This document shows, one piece after another, positions 44,819-52,894 of a stretch of 64,000 nucleotides of DNA. Origin of the DNA: Nonomuraea rhodomycinica. GTDB lineage: Bacteria > Actinomycetota > Actinomycetes > Streptosporangiales > Streptosporangiaceae. A program made the translations under genes and the position numbers. The first letter of the stretch is position 1, and every line of letters starts with the position of its first letter. The notes below the pieces were generated by a model, which did no database searches, was not told where the DNA came from, and saw only the letters and a program-made list of their open reading frames with translations. The stretch spans positions 62,001 to 126,000 of the forward strand of contig NZ_JABWGO010000002.1 of the NCBI RefSeq assembly GCF_013363995.1, in the 5' to 3' direction.

Positions 44819-46360
44819 TTATCCGCCCTCGGAGTCCGGGACCGCTTCGGGACGCTCGGCCGACTCCGCGTCCTTGACCGACTCCGGGTCCTTGACCGGC
44901 TCCGACTCCTTGACCGGCTCCGGCCGTTCAGCCGGTCCTGGGCTGTCGGCCGGTCGCCTGCTCCCGCGCAGGACCCGCAGCAGGCTGCCGAACAGCAACG
45001 GTGCCATGAGCATCCCGACCAGGATCGGCGTGGCCATGTACCGGAAGTCCTGCGCCGAGATGTTGGCCAGCACGGCGAGCTGCTGCCCGGCCACCACCGC
45101 CACCACGGCCGGCACGTACCTGTTGCGCAGCGCCCACGCCGCCAGCCCCGCCGCGAGATACGACAGGTACGCCCACGTCGCGCCCCGCCACAGCCACCAG
45201 TCGTAGCCCGGCTCGGCCGTGGTCACCAGCCACGAGTCGGCCACCCGGTGCAGGTCCGCCGACTTCGGCCGCAGCGAGAACATCCACCGCTGCGGGTAGT
45301 CCGGCACCTTGTTCGGGCCGACGTACGTCTCGGCGCTCGGCCGGCGCGAGAAGTGGTACGTCTGCCCGCCCACGGCCCACGGGTCCTCCACTGGGTTCCA
45401 GGCGATCGAGCCCCGGCACAGGCGGGCGTCCACGACGTCCAGGGGCCGCTGCGTGAGCAGCCGCCGCCACAGGTCCAGCAGTTCGCTCGCGTGCCGGTCG
45501 GCCTGCTGCCAGCTGAAGTCGCGCCGCCAGATCAGCGGGTTGATCGTGTAGCAGGTGCCGCCCTCGCTCCATCGTGACAGGGGCGCGACGGAGGTCATGA
45601 GCGTCCGGTCGCGGTCGCCGAACAGCTCCGGATGCTCCCGGTACAGGACCGCGATGTCGCCGAACGCCGTGTGGTAGACGTACGTCTTCGACGGGGCCTC
45701 GATGCCCACGCGCGGCAGCACCAGGTTGGTCAGCAGCAGCGGCACGGCCGCCGCGACCAGCCCGGTCACCGCCAGCCGTACCCGCGCGCCCTTCACCACC
45801 ACCAGCAGCACCGCCACGGCGACGCCCACCACGAGGAAGCCGTTCGCCCGGAACAGCCCGAGCGCCAGCATGAGCGCCCCGAGACCCGCCAGCCGCCACG
45901 CGGTGACCCGCCGGGCCGCCGCCAGCCCCGCGCAGGACGCCGCGATCGCGACCGCGCACAGCGTGAACGGAACGTCCTTCCACAACGCCACCGAGAACGC
46001 CCCCACCGGAGGCAGGAACGGCAGCAGCACGGCCACGGCCGTCGTCGCCAGGCGAGGAGCGCCGAGCGCCTTCAGCGCGGCGGCCAGGTAGGCGAGGGTC
46101 GCGGCCATCGCGGTCGTCTGCAGCAGCGTCACCGCGCCGACGTCGCCGGTCAGCCGCACGCTGAGCCACAGCAGCGCGTCGTAGGTCACCGAGTGGTCGC
46201 TCACCCACGGGCCGACCATGGTGTGGCTCAGGTACAGCACCGAGTCGCGGCTGAACAGGCCCGGATAGTACGCGAGCCACCAGCACACGAGCACGGCCTG
46301 GATGGCGATGAAGGTCGCGAGCGTCGCCCAGCGCGATGGCTTCGCGGTCTCCGTCAGCAT
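44819..46360 (-). CDS. Polytopic membrane protein, DUF6020/GT-C-like
   Basis: A 513-aa membrane protein with about 10-12 hydrophobic segments, an early loop YYPGLFSRDSVLYLSHTM and a large external loop (about residues 240-370). The arrangement resembles DUF6020 and GT-C type glycosyltransferases, in which acidic residues in the first loop bind a lipid-linked sugar; I do not see a certain catalytic motif. The last 50 residues are charged degenerate repeats (ESEPVKDPESVKDAES). Neighbour of a polysaccharide deacetylase on the same strand, 55 bp apart, which suggests work on envelope glycans. Confidence 0.65.
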   Translation of the reverse strand: MLTETAKPSRWATLATFIAIQAVLVCWWLAYYPGLFSRDSVLYLSHTMVGPWVSDHSVTYDALLWLSVRLTGDVGAVTLLQTTAMAATLAYLAAALKALGAPRLATTAVAVLLPFLPPVGAFSVALWKDVPFTLCAVAIAASCAGLAAARRVTAWRLAGLGALMLALGLFRANGFLVVGVAVAVLLVVVKGARVRLAVTGLVAAAVPLLLTNLVLPRVGIEAPSKTYVYHTAFGDIAVLYREHPELFGDRDRTLMTSVAPLSRWSEGGTCYTINPLIWRRDFSWQQADRHASELLDLWRRLLTQRPLDVVDARLCRGSIAWNPVEDPWAVGGQTYHFSRRPSAETYVGPNKVPDYPQRWMFSLRPKSADLHRVADSWLVTTAEPGYDWWLWRGATWAYLSYLAAGLAAWALRNRYVPAVVAVVAGQQLAVLANISAQDFRYMATPILVGMLMAPLLFGSLLRVLRGSRRPADSPGPAERPEPVKESEPVKDPESVKDAESAERPEAVPDSEGG

Positions 46361-46415
46361 GTGCTCCCAATCCCGGCTGCCGGGGCCGGCGCCCCGAACT
46401 GCTTACTACCGCGAA

Positions 46416-47102
46416 CTAGGGAAAACTCACACCCGCGTCCGGCGTTCTGCCGCCGAGCAGGGTGGGCACGGTCACCAGGTGGTAGCCGCGCTTCTTCAGC
46501 TCCTTGAGGATCTCCGGCATCGCCTGGACCGTCTGCGGGACCGTGTCGTGCATGAGGATCACGCCGTTGGGCTTGGCGAGCCGCAGCACCGCCGCCTTGA
46601 TCCTCGCCGGGTCGCGCAGCTTCCAGTCGAGCGTCGTGCCCGTCCACAGCACCTGCGAGAGGTCCTGGGAGCCGGCGAGCCGCAGCACCCGGTCGTCGGT
46701 GTTCCCGTACGGGGGCCGGAACATCCGCGGCCGGCGGCCGGTCACCTCCTGGATGGCGTCCTGGGTGAGCCGGATCTCGTCGATGATCTCCTGGTCCAGC
46801 AGGGTCGGCAACGACGGGTGCGAGTAGGTGTGGTTGCCGATCGCGTGCCCCTCGGCCATGGTCCGCCTGACCACCTTCGGGAGCTGCTCCACGTGCTTGC
46901 CCATGAGGAAGAACGTGGCGTGCACGCGCTCGCGCTTGAGCACGTCCAGCAGGGCGCCGGTGCGCGGGCCCGGACCGTCGTCGAAGGTCAGGGCGAGGCA
47001 GGTCACCTTCGCGCAGTCGACGCGCGCCTTCGCCCCCGCGGCCGGGGCGCCGCTCAGCACGAGTGAAGTCACCAGTAAGCCCTGAATCAGCACAGGTGCC
47101 AC
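46416..47102 (-). CDS. Secreted polysaccharide deacetylase (CE4)
   Basis: A 228-aa NodB-homology protein with a signal peptide (VLIQGLLVTSLVLSGAPAAG). CE4 motifs are all present: TFDDGPGPRTG (Asp41, Asp42), HTYSHPSLP (His91, His95, metal ligands), FRPPYGNTDD and ILMHDTVPQTVQAMPEIL. It removes N-acetyl groups from peptidoglycan or another N-acetylglucosamine polymer outside the cell. GTG 47102 is taken as start; no better one exists. Divergent from the rifamycin phosphotransferase gene. Confidence 0.92.
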   Translation of the reverse strand: MAPVLIQGLLVTSLVLSGAPAAGAKARVDCAKVTCLALTFDDGPGPRTGALLDVLKRERVHATFFLMGKHVEQLPKVVRRTMAEGHAIGNHTYSHPSLPTLLDQEIIDEIRLTQDAIQEVTGRRPRMFRPPYGNTDDRVLRLAGSQDLSQVLWTGTTLDWKLRDPARIKAAVLRLAKPNGVILMHDTVPQTVQAMPEILKELKKRGYHLVTVPTLLGGRTPDAGVSFP

Positions 47103-47406
47103 CTTATGGCCAAACCTGCGGCGCCGCGTGCGCTCTCGCCGGGGTGATGGTCCTCCACGCGGACGCGAACGGCAGGGGGCGTGACCACCTCCCTGCCACT
47201 TTCAACATATAGCGCGACCGGGGGCTTGCGGCAAGACCCGGGTCGTGCCGCAGAATCTCCCACCGAAGCGGGCTCCGCCGACATCAAGCCCGTCCCGCGC
47301 ACGGCTCCGCGCCGGCGCCCGACCACCGGTCCAGCAGCATCACCCGCGATGCCGAACACGCCGAGGCCGGCGACACTTCGCGATCACGTGGCCGTAGACG
47401 GCCACC
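47103..47406. other. Divergent promoter region of deacetylase and rph genes
   Basis: About 300 bp without a gene. It contains an AT-rich patch (TTTCAACATATAGCG, around 47201-47215) with a TATAGC -10-like hexamer at 47208-47213, directly followed by a rifamycin-associated-element-like inverted repeat at 47221-47239. The remaining 170 bp before rph show no further clear signal. Confidence 0.6.
47221..47239 (+). promoter_or_regulatory. Rifamycin-associated element (RAE)-like inverted repeat
   Basis: GGGGCTTGCGGCAAGACCC: nine-base arms around a central G, with eight of nine positions complementary. It matches, as I recall it, the RAE found upstream of rifamycin-inducible resistance genes in actinomycetes (rph, rgt, helR, rox). 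It lies 168 bp before rph and just 3' of a TATAGC -10-like hexamer. Confidence 0.8.
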
Positions 47407-50058
47407 ATGACGTCCATGGGGGAAGCAGTGGTTCAAACTGACAGCGGCAGGACGACGTCCTTCTCACCCGCTCGCTACGTGCTCGACTTCCACGAGATCG
47501 ACCAGAGCCGGCTCGCGCTCGTCGGCGGCAAGGGCGCGCATCTGGGGGAGCTGTCGCGCGTCGAAGGCGTCCACGTGCCGGCCGGCTGCTGCGTGACGAC
47601 GGACGCCTTCCGGCGGGTCATGGCCGGCGCGCCGTCCCTCGACGATCCGCTCGACCGGCTCTCGCGCCTGGCCCCGGACGACCGGGACGCGATCGGCGCG
47701 CTGAGCGCGGAGATCCGCGGCGCCGTCGAGCGGATCCCCGTCCCTGACGACCTGGCGGCCGTCCTCACCGGCCCGCTGGCCCGCCTGGACGACGGGGCCG
47801 CCTACGCCGTCCGGTCCAGTGCCACGGCCGAGGACTCGCCGACGGCCTCCTTCGCGGGCCAGCACGACACGTACCTGAACGTCGTGGGGCCGGCGGCGAT
47901 CCTGGAGCACATCAGGATGTGCTGGGCCTCGCTCTTCACCGAGCGGGCCGTGACCTACCGCCTGCGGAACGGTTTCGACCACCGCAAGGTCCACATGGCC
48001 GTGGTGGTGCAGCAGATGGTCTCGCCGGACGTGTCCGGCATCCTGTTCACGGCCGACCCCGTCACCTCGAACCGGAAGGTCACCAGCGTGGAGGCCGGCT
48101 TCGGCCTCGGCGAGGCCCTCGTCTCCGGGCTGGTGAACGCGGACGTCTACAAGGTGCGGGACGGCGAGGTCGTCGACAAGACGATCGCCACCAAGCACCT
48201 GGCCATCCACGCGTCACCGGAAGGCGGGACGCGGCGGCGGACGATCCCGCCGGAGTCACAGCGGCAGCCGGCGCTGACCGACGCGCAGGCGGTGCTGCTC
48301 GCGCGACTGGGTCGGCGGATCGAGGCGCACTTCGGCCGTCCCCAGGACATCGAGTGGTGCCTGGCCGACGGCGACTTCCGGATCGTCCAGAGCCGGCCGA
48401 TCACCACGCTGTTCCCCATCCCGGCGGCCGGCGACGGAGGCAACCACGTCTACGTCTCCGTCGGCCATCAGCAGATGATGACCGACCCGATGAAGCCCCT
48501 GGGCCTGTCCGTCTGGCAGTTGACCACGCCACGGCCCATGGCCGAGGCCGGCGGGAGGCTGTTCGTCGACGTCACCGAGGGCCTGGCGTCGCCGGCCGGC
48601 CGCGACGCCCTCCTGGAGACCCTGGGGAGGTCCGATCCGCTGATCAGGGACGCGCTGCAGACCGTTCTCGACCGCGGCGACTTCGTGCCGGCGCCGTCGG
48701 AGGGGGCCGGTGCGCCGCCCGCCGGTGGTGCGCCGGCTCCGATCGAGACCGATCCGGCCATCGTCGACGAGCTGATCGCCGCCAGCCGGGCGTCCCTGGC
48801 CGCCGTCGAACGCGACATCCGGTCCAAGCACGGATCGGAGCTGTTCGACTTCATCCTGGAGGACCTGCGGGAACTGAAGCGGCTCCTGTTCGACCCGCGG
48901 AGCCTTCAGGTGATCATGGCGGCGATGGACGCGACGTGGTGGCTCAACAAGCGGCTGCACGCGTGGCTGAGCGAGGAGAACGCGGCCGACGCCCTCACAC
49001 AGTCCGCGCCCGGCAACGTCACGTCCGAGATGGGACTCGCGCTCCTGGACGTCGCGGATGCGATCCGCCCGCATCCGGAGGTGGTGGCCTTCCTGCGGAA
49101 GGCCGAGAACGACGGGTTCCTCGACCGGCTGCCCGAACTCCCGGGCGGCCGCGAGGCGCGGGACGCGATCCGGGCCTACCTCGACACGTACGGCATGCGC
49201 TGCGTCGGCGAGATCGACATCACGAGGCCGCGATGGAGCGAACACCCCCTCGCCCTCGTGCCCGTGATCCTCGGCAACATCGACAACTTCGAGCCCGGCG
49301 CCAGCCGGCGGCGCTTCGAGCAAGGGCGACAGGAAGCGGCGAAGAAGGAACAGGAGCTGCTGGGGCGCTTGGGGGCCCTGCCGGACGGAGAGCGGAAGGC
49401 CGAAGAGGCCAAGTCGATGATCGACCGCCTGCGGACCTTCGTCGGCTACCGGGAGTATCCCAAGTACGGCAAGGTCAGCCGCTACTTCGTGTACAAGCGG
49501 GCGCTGCTGGACGAGGCCGAGCGCCTCGTGCGGGCCGGCGTGCTCCAGGACAGGGAAGACGTCTTCTACCTCAGGTTCCAGGAGTTCCACGACGTCGTAC
49601 GCACCGGGCAGGTCGATGACGAGCTCATCCGCCGGCGCAAGGAGGAGTTCAGCGCGTACCAGGCGCTCACGCCTCCCCGGGTGCTCACCTCGGACGGCGA
49701 GACCGTCGCCGGGACCTACCGGCGCCAGGACGCGCCGGCCGGCGCACTGGTCGGCCTGCCGGTGTCCGCCGGGACCGTCGAGGGGCGCGCCCGCGTCGTC
49801 CTCGACATGGCCGAGGCCGATCTCGAAGCGGACGACATCCTCGTCACCGCCTACACCGACCCCAGCTGGTCGCCCGTGTTCGTCACCGTCAAAGGTCTGG
49901 TGACGGAGGTGGGCGGCCTGATGACCCACGGCGCGGTGATCGCCCGGGAGTACGGCCTGCCGGCCGTCGTGGGGGTGGAGAACGCCACCCGGCTGATCCG
50001 GGACGGGCAGCGGATCCGCGTGAACGGGACGAACGGGTACGTCGAGATCCTGCCGTAG
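47407..50058 (+). CDS. rph: Rifamycin-inactivating phosphotransferase
   Basis: An 883-aa dikinase that transfers the beta-phosphate of ATP to the C21 hydroxyl of rifamycins, inactivating them. Three domains are visible: an N-terminal ATP-grasp part (LALVGGKGAHLGELSRVEGV, YAVRSSATAEDSPTASFAGQ, DIEWCLADGDFRIVQSRPIT), a central rifamycin-binding region, and a C-terminal swivelling phosphohistidine domain with His841 in EVGGLMTHGAVIAREYGLPA. Length and domain order match Rph rather than PEP synthase, which lacks the Rif domain and has a PEP-binding barrel. The RAE-like repeat upstream supports rifamycin induction. ATG 47416 is an alternative start. Confidence 0.92.
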   Translation: MTSMGEAVVQTDSGRTTSFSPARYVLDFHEIDQSRLALVGGKGAHLGELSRVEGVHVPAGCCVTTDAFRRVMAGAPSLDDPLDRLSRLAPDDRDAIGALSAEIRGAVERIPVPDDLAAVLTGPLARLDDGAAYAVRSSATAEDSPTASFAGQHDTYLNVVGPAAILEHIRMCWASLFTERAVTYRLRNGFDHRKVHMAVVVQQMVSPDVSGILFTADPVTSNRKVTSVEAGFGLGEALVSGLVNADVYKVRDGEVVDKTIATKHLAIHASPEGGTRRRTIPPESQRQPALTDAQAVLLARLGRRIEAHFGRPQDIEWCLADGDFRIVQSRPITTLFPIPAAGDGGNHVYVSVGHQQMMTDPMKPLGLSVWQLTTPRPMAEAGGRLFVDVTEGLASPAGRDALLETLGRSDPLIRDALQTVLDRGDFVPAPSEGAGAPPAGGAPAPIETDPAIVDELIAASRASLAAVERDIRSKHGSELFDFILEDLRELKRLLFDPRSLQVIMAAMDATWWLNKRLHAWLSEENAADALTQSAPGNVTSEMGLALLDVADAIRPHPEVVAFLRKAENDGFLDRLPELPGGREARDAIRAYLDTYGMRCVGEIDITRPRWSEHPLALVPVILGNIDNFEPGASRRRFEQGRQEAAKKEQELLGRLGALPDGERKAEEAKSMIDRLRTFVGYREYPKYGKVSRYFVYKRALLDEAERLVRAGVLQDREDVFYLRFQEFHDVVRTGQVDDELIRRRKEEFSAYQALTPPRVLTSDGETVAGTYRRQDAPAGALVGLPVSAGTVEGRARVVLDMAEADLEADDILVTAYTDPSWSPVFVTVKGLVTEVGGLMTHGAVIAREYGLPAVVGVENATRLIRDGQRIRVNGTNGYVEILP

Positions 50059-50106
50059 TGCCTTTGGTTCCGCGCGTACCTGCGCTGCCTCTCCACACTC
50101 GTCGGC

Positions 50107-51540
50107 CTACTGGATGGTCACCAACCGGGAGAACTCGGCCGGCAGGTCGACGCCGTCCCACACCCGGTGGAACCCCAGCGCGTTCCCGATCGGCACGATC
50201 CTGTCCACCCCGCGCCCGCCGAGCGCCCGCGCCAGCCCGGCCAGCTCCGCGCGGTCGAACCCGAAGTGCGTCAGCGTCTGATCCTTGCGCCGCACCACGT
50301 CCGCCAGCTCATGGAGCGAGCCGAGCCGGGCGTGCGCGAACGTCCCCGTGCCGAGCCACCGCCGCGGAGCCGCCCCGGGCGTCGTGAGGATCACCTGGGC
50401 CAGGGCGTTCCCGTAGAACTCGACCGCGTTCGCCACGCCGTCGGCCGCCAGCCCGTAGGCGGCCACCCGTTTCTCGACGGCCATCGCGGTATCCACGGTC
50501 CACCCGCGCCGGGCCACCGCCTCCGCCAGGCAGGCGGCGAACCCGTCGCGGGCCACGTCGCACTCGATGGGGGAGCCCACCCAGAACACAGTGCCGGGGG
50601 AGGAGCAGGCGGCCTGGTCGAACCAGTACGCGTCGACCGCGAACCCGTCGGCCACCGCCTCGCGCGTCGCGGGCGTCGCCTCCAGCCACGCCCGCGCGTG
50701 TATCACCGCGAACGACGACCGGTCGGGGAAGGTGAGATCGCGGGCGTGGGGGGCCAGCGGGTGCCGGCGGATCTCGTTCACCGTACGGTCGCCGCCCCAG
50801 ATCACCCGCAGATCGCACGCCGCCGACAGCACCGCCGTGGGCCCGGCGGCACCGACGGGGCCCGCGTCCGTGGAGTCGAGGGAGGGCTCGAGATGGTCGT
50901 AGGAGACGATGCGCTGGGTGCGGGCCACGACCGGGTCGGCGTCGTCGAGCGCGGCGCGCATGATCTCGAGGATCGTGTCGGCCGCGCCGCCCGCGCGTGC
51001 CGACAGCCGGACGACGTTGTGGTTGCCCATGAGGGCGGAAAGGGCCCAGGAGTAGACGAAGACGGTGTCGACGTTCGCCGGAGCGACGTGGAACACCAGC
51101 CCACGAGGCACCCGCAAGAACTCCCCAGCCGCGCCGGCCGCCACAGGGTCGATGGCGCCCTCGCCCGCCAAGCCGGCGGCATCCCTTGAGGCGCGAGCAC
51201 CCGCCACCCCGCCGGCCGCTCGCTCCAGCTCGCTCCGCCGCAGGAAGAACCCGAGGGACGCCAGCTCGGGGTGCCGCCGCGCCACCTCCGGCGCCCGCAA
51301 CCTCCGCCCGACGTCCACGAGGAACGCCCGCACGCGCTCGTCGCCCACGACCAGCCTCGGCGCGGCGGCCATGTCGTCCAGCAGCTCCCACACGCTGACG
51401 GTCCCCTCAAAAGGAAACCGCACCTCCACGACTCCCCCCGAGTGTGATCGAGCGTCGGCGTCCCCTCCGGAGCGATGCCGCACGCCGTCAGCGCCCTCAG
51501 CGGGAACCCGCGCGGTGGTGGGAACGGCGTCACCCGTCAT
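50107..51540 (-). CDS. luxC: Acyl-CoA/acyl-protein reductase, LuxC family
   Basis: A 477-aa NADPH-dependent fatty acyl reductase of the aldehyde dehydrogenase superfamily. Family features are GLVFHVAPANVDTVFVYSWA, MGNHNVVRLS, VIWGGDRTVNEIR and the active-site Cys312 in FDQAACSSPG. In luminous bacteria LuxC with LuxE forms the fatty acid reductase complex that supplies aldehyde to luciferase; no luxAB-type pair is adjacent here. Its start overlaps the luxE stop by ATGA. Last gene of the ACP - SDR - ligase - repeat ORF - luxE - luxC run. Confidence 0.9.
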   Translation of the reverse strand: MTGDAVPTTARVPAEGADGVRHRSGGDADARSHSGGVVEVRFPFEGTVSVWELLDDMAAAPRLVVGDERVRAFLVDVGRRLRAPEVARRHPELASLGFFLRRSELERAAGGVAGARASRDAAGLAGEGAIDPVAAGAAGEFLRVPRGLVFHVAPANVDTVFVYSWALSALMGNHNVVRLSARAGGAADTILEIMRAALDDADPVVARTQRIVSYDHLEPSLDSTDAGPVGAAGPTAVLSAACDLRVIWGGDRTVNEIRRHPLAPHARDLTFPDRSSFAVIHARAWLEATPATREAVADGFAVDAYWFDQAACSSPGTVFWVGSPIECDVARDGFAACLAEAVARRGWTVDTAMAVEKRVAAYGLAADGVANAVEFYGNALAQVILTTPGAAPRRWLGTGTFAHARLGSLHELADVVRRKDQTLTHFGFDRAELAGLARALGGRGVDRIVPIGNALGFHRVWDGVDLPAEFSRLVTIQ

Positions 51541-52622
51541 GCGGCCGCCGTCCCGTCCGCGACGTCACCACGTTCACACGCCTTCGGGAACCCGCCCCTC
51601 GGTGCGCCCATGGTGTCGCTGCACCCCCGTGCCTCCGCGCGCGGCAACCGGCCCAGCACCGAGAAGCGCTTGCCCGGCCAGACGCCGTCGTCCACCCCGT
51701 GGACCACCCCCAGGTCCTCGGTCAGAAGCACGTGCCCGGGGTACGACGTCGGCAGCGTGCTGACCACCTCGATCAGGCCTGGTACGCCCGGCGGCGCCTC
51801 CTCCCACGTCTCCGGGTCGCGGATCACCACGTCGGCGAAGTCCGGGCAGTACAGCCCGTCACCCTCCGGGCCCTCCAAGAAGATCGTGCCGATCTGCTCC
51901 ACCATGCCGTAGAAGTCGTGGATGCGGGTCAGCCCGCACTGGTTCGCCAGCCGCTTGCGGAACTCCGCCGCGTCCACCGCCTGGTCGGCCAGCTTCTTCC
52001 ACCCGCCGGAGTGGATCAGCACTCCGTGCGACAGGTCGAGCCCCAGCTCGCGCAGGTGCAGCCACACCATGTACGTGAACCCGAAGATCAGGAACGGTCG
52101 ATCGCCGTGCCGCGCCAGGAACGCCCGTACCGACGCCACGTCGGCCTCGCCGCCGTCGTCCAGCACGAACGTGTGGTCGCGGCCCAGGTTCATCATGCCG
52201 AGCACCCCGGCTCCGCGCGCGCTCAGTGTGGTGGCGCGTACGACCGAGCGGGTGTCGACGATCAGCATGGGCAGCCGCCGCTCGCCCAGCACCTCCCGGA
52301 GCGTCGCCGCCAGCATGCGGGGCTGCGCCGCCGCGGCGTCCCGGTCGAGGTGGACCCGGCTGGGCCGTTGCCCGGTCGTGCCGCTGGAGGTGAGCACCCG
52401 GAACACCTCCTCCTTGGGCACACTGCGCAGCTCGTGCGTCTTGAACATCCGCACCGGCAGCCACGGCAGGTCCGCCACTCGCTCGTACGGCCCGTGCGAC
52501 CCGATCGCCGCCAGGATCCGCCCGTACGGCGGGCAGGCATGCCGGTGCCGCTCGGTCAACTCGGCCAGCCGCGGAGCCAACGTCCATTCCCGTTCGTCCG
52601 CCGTCAGCGTGAAGACGCTCAT
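51537..52622 (-). CDS. luxE: Acyl-protein synthetase, LuxE family
   Basis: A 361-aa adenylating enzyme that activates a fatty acid and passes the acyl group to LuxC. Seen are the ATP-binding VLTSSGTTGQRPSRVHLD, FGFTYMVWLHLRELGLDLSH, IHDFYGMVEQIGTIFLE and, near the end, FSVLGRLPRAEARGCSDT, with the C-terminal cysteine region where LuxE is acylated. A 25-residue tail follows that motif. ATG 52622 overlaps the TGA of the upstream repeat ORF (ATGA); its own stop overlaps luxC. It probably acts with LuxC and the nearby ACP to make an aldehyde or transferable acyl group. Confidence 0.9.
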   Translation of the reverse strand: MSVFTLTADEREWTLAPRLAELTERHRHACPPYGRILAAIGSHGPYERVADLPWLPVRMFKTHELRSVPKEEVFRVLTSSGTTGQRPSRVHLDRDAAAAQPRMLAATLREVLGERRLPMLIVDTRSVVRATTLSARGAGVLGMMNLGRDHTFVLDDGGEADVASVRAFLARHGDRPFLIFGFTYMVWLHLRELGLDLSHGVLIHSGGWKKLADQAVDAAEFRKRLANQCGLTRIHDFYGMVEQIGTIFLEGPEGDGLYCPDFADVVIRDPETWEEAPPGVPGLIEVVSTLPTSYPGHVLLTEDLGVVHGVDDGVWPGKRFSVLGRLPRAEARGCSDTMGAPRGGFPKACERGDVADGTAAA

Positions 52623-52894
52623 GACGTCACCCCACGCCTCGCGCAAACCGCGGTCTCCCCATGCCTCGCGCCAACCGCGGTCTCCCGGTGCCCTGGGCAA
52701 ACCGCGGTCTCCTGGTGCTCTGGGCAGACGGCGGGCTCGCCGCGCCTCGGAGAGACGGTGGCCTCCCGCCGCATAGAGCCGGCGATCTCCTGGCGCCTCG
52801 GAGAGATGGCTGCCGCCCGGCGCCTCGGAGAGACGGCGATCTCTCCACGCCTCACGGAGACGGCGGCGACCCGCTCGCCCCTCCGCACGCTCAC
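52619..52894 (-). CDS. Nonapeptide-repeat ORF between ligase and luxE
   Basis: A 91-codon frame that exactly fills the gap between two operon genes: its GTG start overlaps the ligase TGA (GTGA) and its TGA overlaps the luxE ATG (ATGA). The product consists of about ten degenerate nine-residue units (VSVRRGEIA, VSPRRGEPA, VCPEHQETA, VCPGHRETA), Arg-rich in the first half and Cys/His-rich in the second (CPEHQ, CPGHR, GARHG, CARRG). No known family. The DNA is a 27-bp tandem repeat open in several frames, so it may simply be non-coding minisatellite that keeps ribosomes moving into luxE. I rate translation as plausible and function as unknown. Confidence 0.4.
   Translation of the reverse strand: MSVRRGERVAAVSVRRGEIAVSPRRRAAAISPRRQEIAGSMRREATVSPRRGEPAVCPEHQETAVCPGHRETAVGARHGETAVCARRGVTS
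52621..52890. repeat. 27-bp degenerate tandem repeat before luxE
   Basis: CCGCGGTCTCC-type units recur every 27 bp: starts at 52648, 52675, 52702, 52729, 52756, 52783, 52810, 52837 and a decayed copy at 52864. The copies differ at many positions but the 27-bp spacing is exact, so substitutions rather than indels have accumulated. Frame preservation over about 270 bp is consistent with coding constraint but does not prove it. Confidence 0.9.

Noticed and set aside
47407..50058. Phosphoenolpyruvate synthase
   Set aside because: N- and C-terminal dikinase parts are shared, but the PEP-binding barrel is absent, and length, the central region and the RAE-like repeat point to rifamycin phosphotransferase.
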